A DNA stretch of 14,246 bases from CAZBWP01 sp964630265 (lineage in GTDB: Bacteria > Pseudomonadota > Alphaproteobacteria > Rhodospirillales > Defluviicoccaceae): positions 1 to 14,246 of the forward strand of contig CAZVRW010000075.1 in assembly GCA_964630265.1 (NCBI GenBank). Direction: 5' to 3'. The position numbers and the translations under genes are program-made. Under the pieces are notes generated by a model. That model saw only the letters and a list, made by a program, of their open reading frames with translations, was not told where the DNA came from and ran no database searches. Positions 14,015-14,246 of this stretch are shown in pieces. Every line of letters begins with the position of its first letter. Position 1 is the stretch's first letter.

Positions 14015-14246
14015 TCAAATCAAAATGGGTTGCTGTTGTTGTTGCGGCTGTAGGCATGTGGGCAACGCGTCAGCGTTGTCCAAGCGCAGCGCCATGTCCA
14101 CAGCCGACTCCCGGTCGCCGCGCCAGACCTCCATGGGCGTCCGATAGCCAAGGGCTTGGTGCGGGCGTCGATCGTTGTAGAAGGTGATCCAGAGAAGTGG
14201 TCCCGGAATTTGAGACCGGGGGCTTGAGTGGAAGATGGTACCGTTT
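14015..14246 (-). mobile_element. IS3-family transposase, C-terminal fragment, cut by window edge
   Basis: On the minus strand the frame is open from the right edge to TGA at 14017-14015, 76 codons. Residues ITFYNDRRPHQALGYRTPME followed by VWRG are the hallmark C-terminal end of an IS3-family OrfB (DDE integrase) transposase, after the catalytic Glu. A Gln-rich tail (QPQQQQQ) ends it. Upstream of about the LLWITF stretch the frame stays open, but the roughly 20 residues (NGTIFHSSPRSQIPGP) no longer look like a transposase helix. This suggests that another sequence has joined near 14195. As seen it is a fragment and is probably not functional. Confidence 0.8.
14197..14217. repeat. IS-end-like sequence inside the transposase frame
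   Basis: A 21-base stretch that begins GTGGTCCCGG and ends TGAGACC sits exactly where the transposase similarity fades. It is a diverged direct copy of 13946-13966 (five mismatches, four of them contiguous in the middle) and is itself an imperfect palindrome, GGTCCC facing GAGACC. It is likely the end of a second, related insertion sequence running off the right edge. Confidence 0.35.

Overview
The window looks like ordinary chromosome from a high-GC alphaproteobacterium, most likely Rhodospirillales-like. That placement is an inference from the protein flavour, the compact gene spacing, an sdhCDAB operon of alphaproteobacterial type, and argH lying next to a TlpA-type thioredoxin. No tRNA, rRNA, CRISPR array or origin was found.

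Left part (1-4288): argH runs leftward off the edge. It faces a rightward run of a secreted TlpA/ResA-like thioredoxin, an EEP-fold hydrolase and an ADP-ribosylglycohydrolase, the last two overlapping by 17 bases. A small predicted lipoprotein follows. Middle part (4318-8085): a candidate promoter leads into a long Xaa-Pro aminopeptidase (M24). After it comes a two-gene cassette, a type III polyketide synthase overlapping an ICMT-family membrane methyltransferase by GTGA. This pairing is known from bacterial alkylresorcinol/alkylpyrone biosynthesis and is the main specialised-metabolism content here.

Right part (8086-14246): a good sigma-70-like promoter drives sdhC-sdhD-sdhA-sdhB, encoding a complete succinate dehydrogenase with all expected haem, flavin and iron-sulphur ligands. 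Behind sdhB is a 239-base spacer dense in inverted and tandem repeats, including two 20-nt hairpins with GCAA loops. Next is a large membrane-anchored DUF945/YdgA-like protein. Convergent to it is a DUF1330 gene that is complete except for one in-frame TAG where a Tyr codon (TAC) is expected.

The right edge is mobile-element debris. The C-terminal end of an IS3-family transposase lies on the minus strand, and its similarity to the family appears to break where a second IS-end-like sequence begins. Most of the window is housekeeping. The items worth a second look are the polyketide synthase/methyltransferase pair, the DUF1330 stop, the post-sdhB repeats and the apparent IS-in-IS junction. I did not see a clearly novel multi-gene system.
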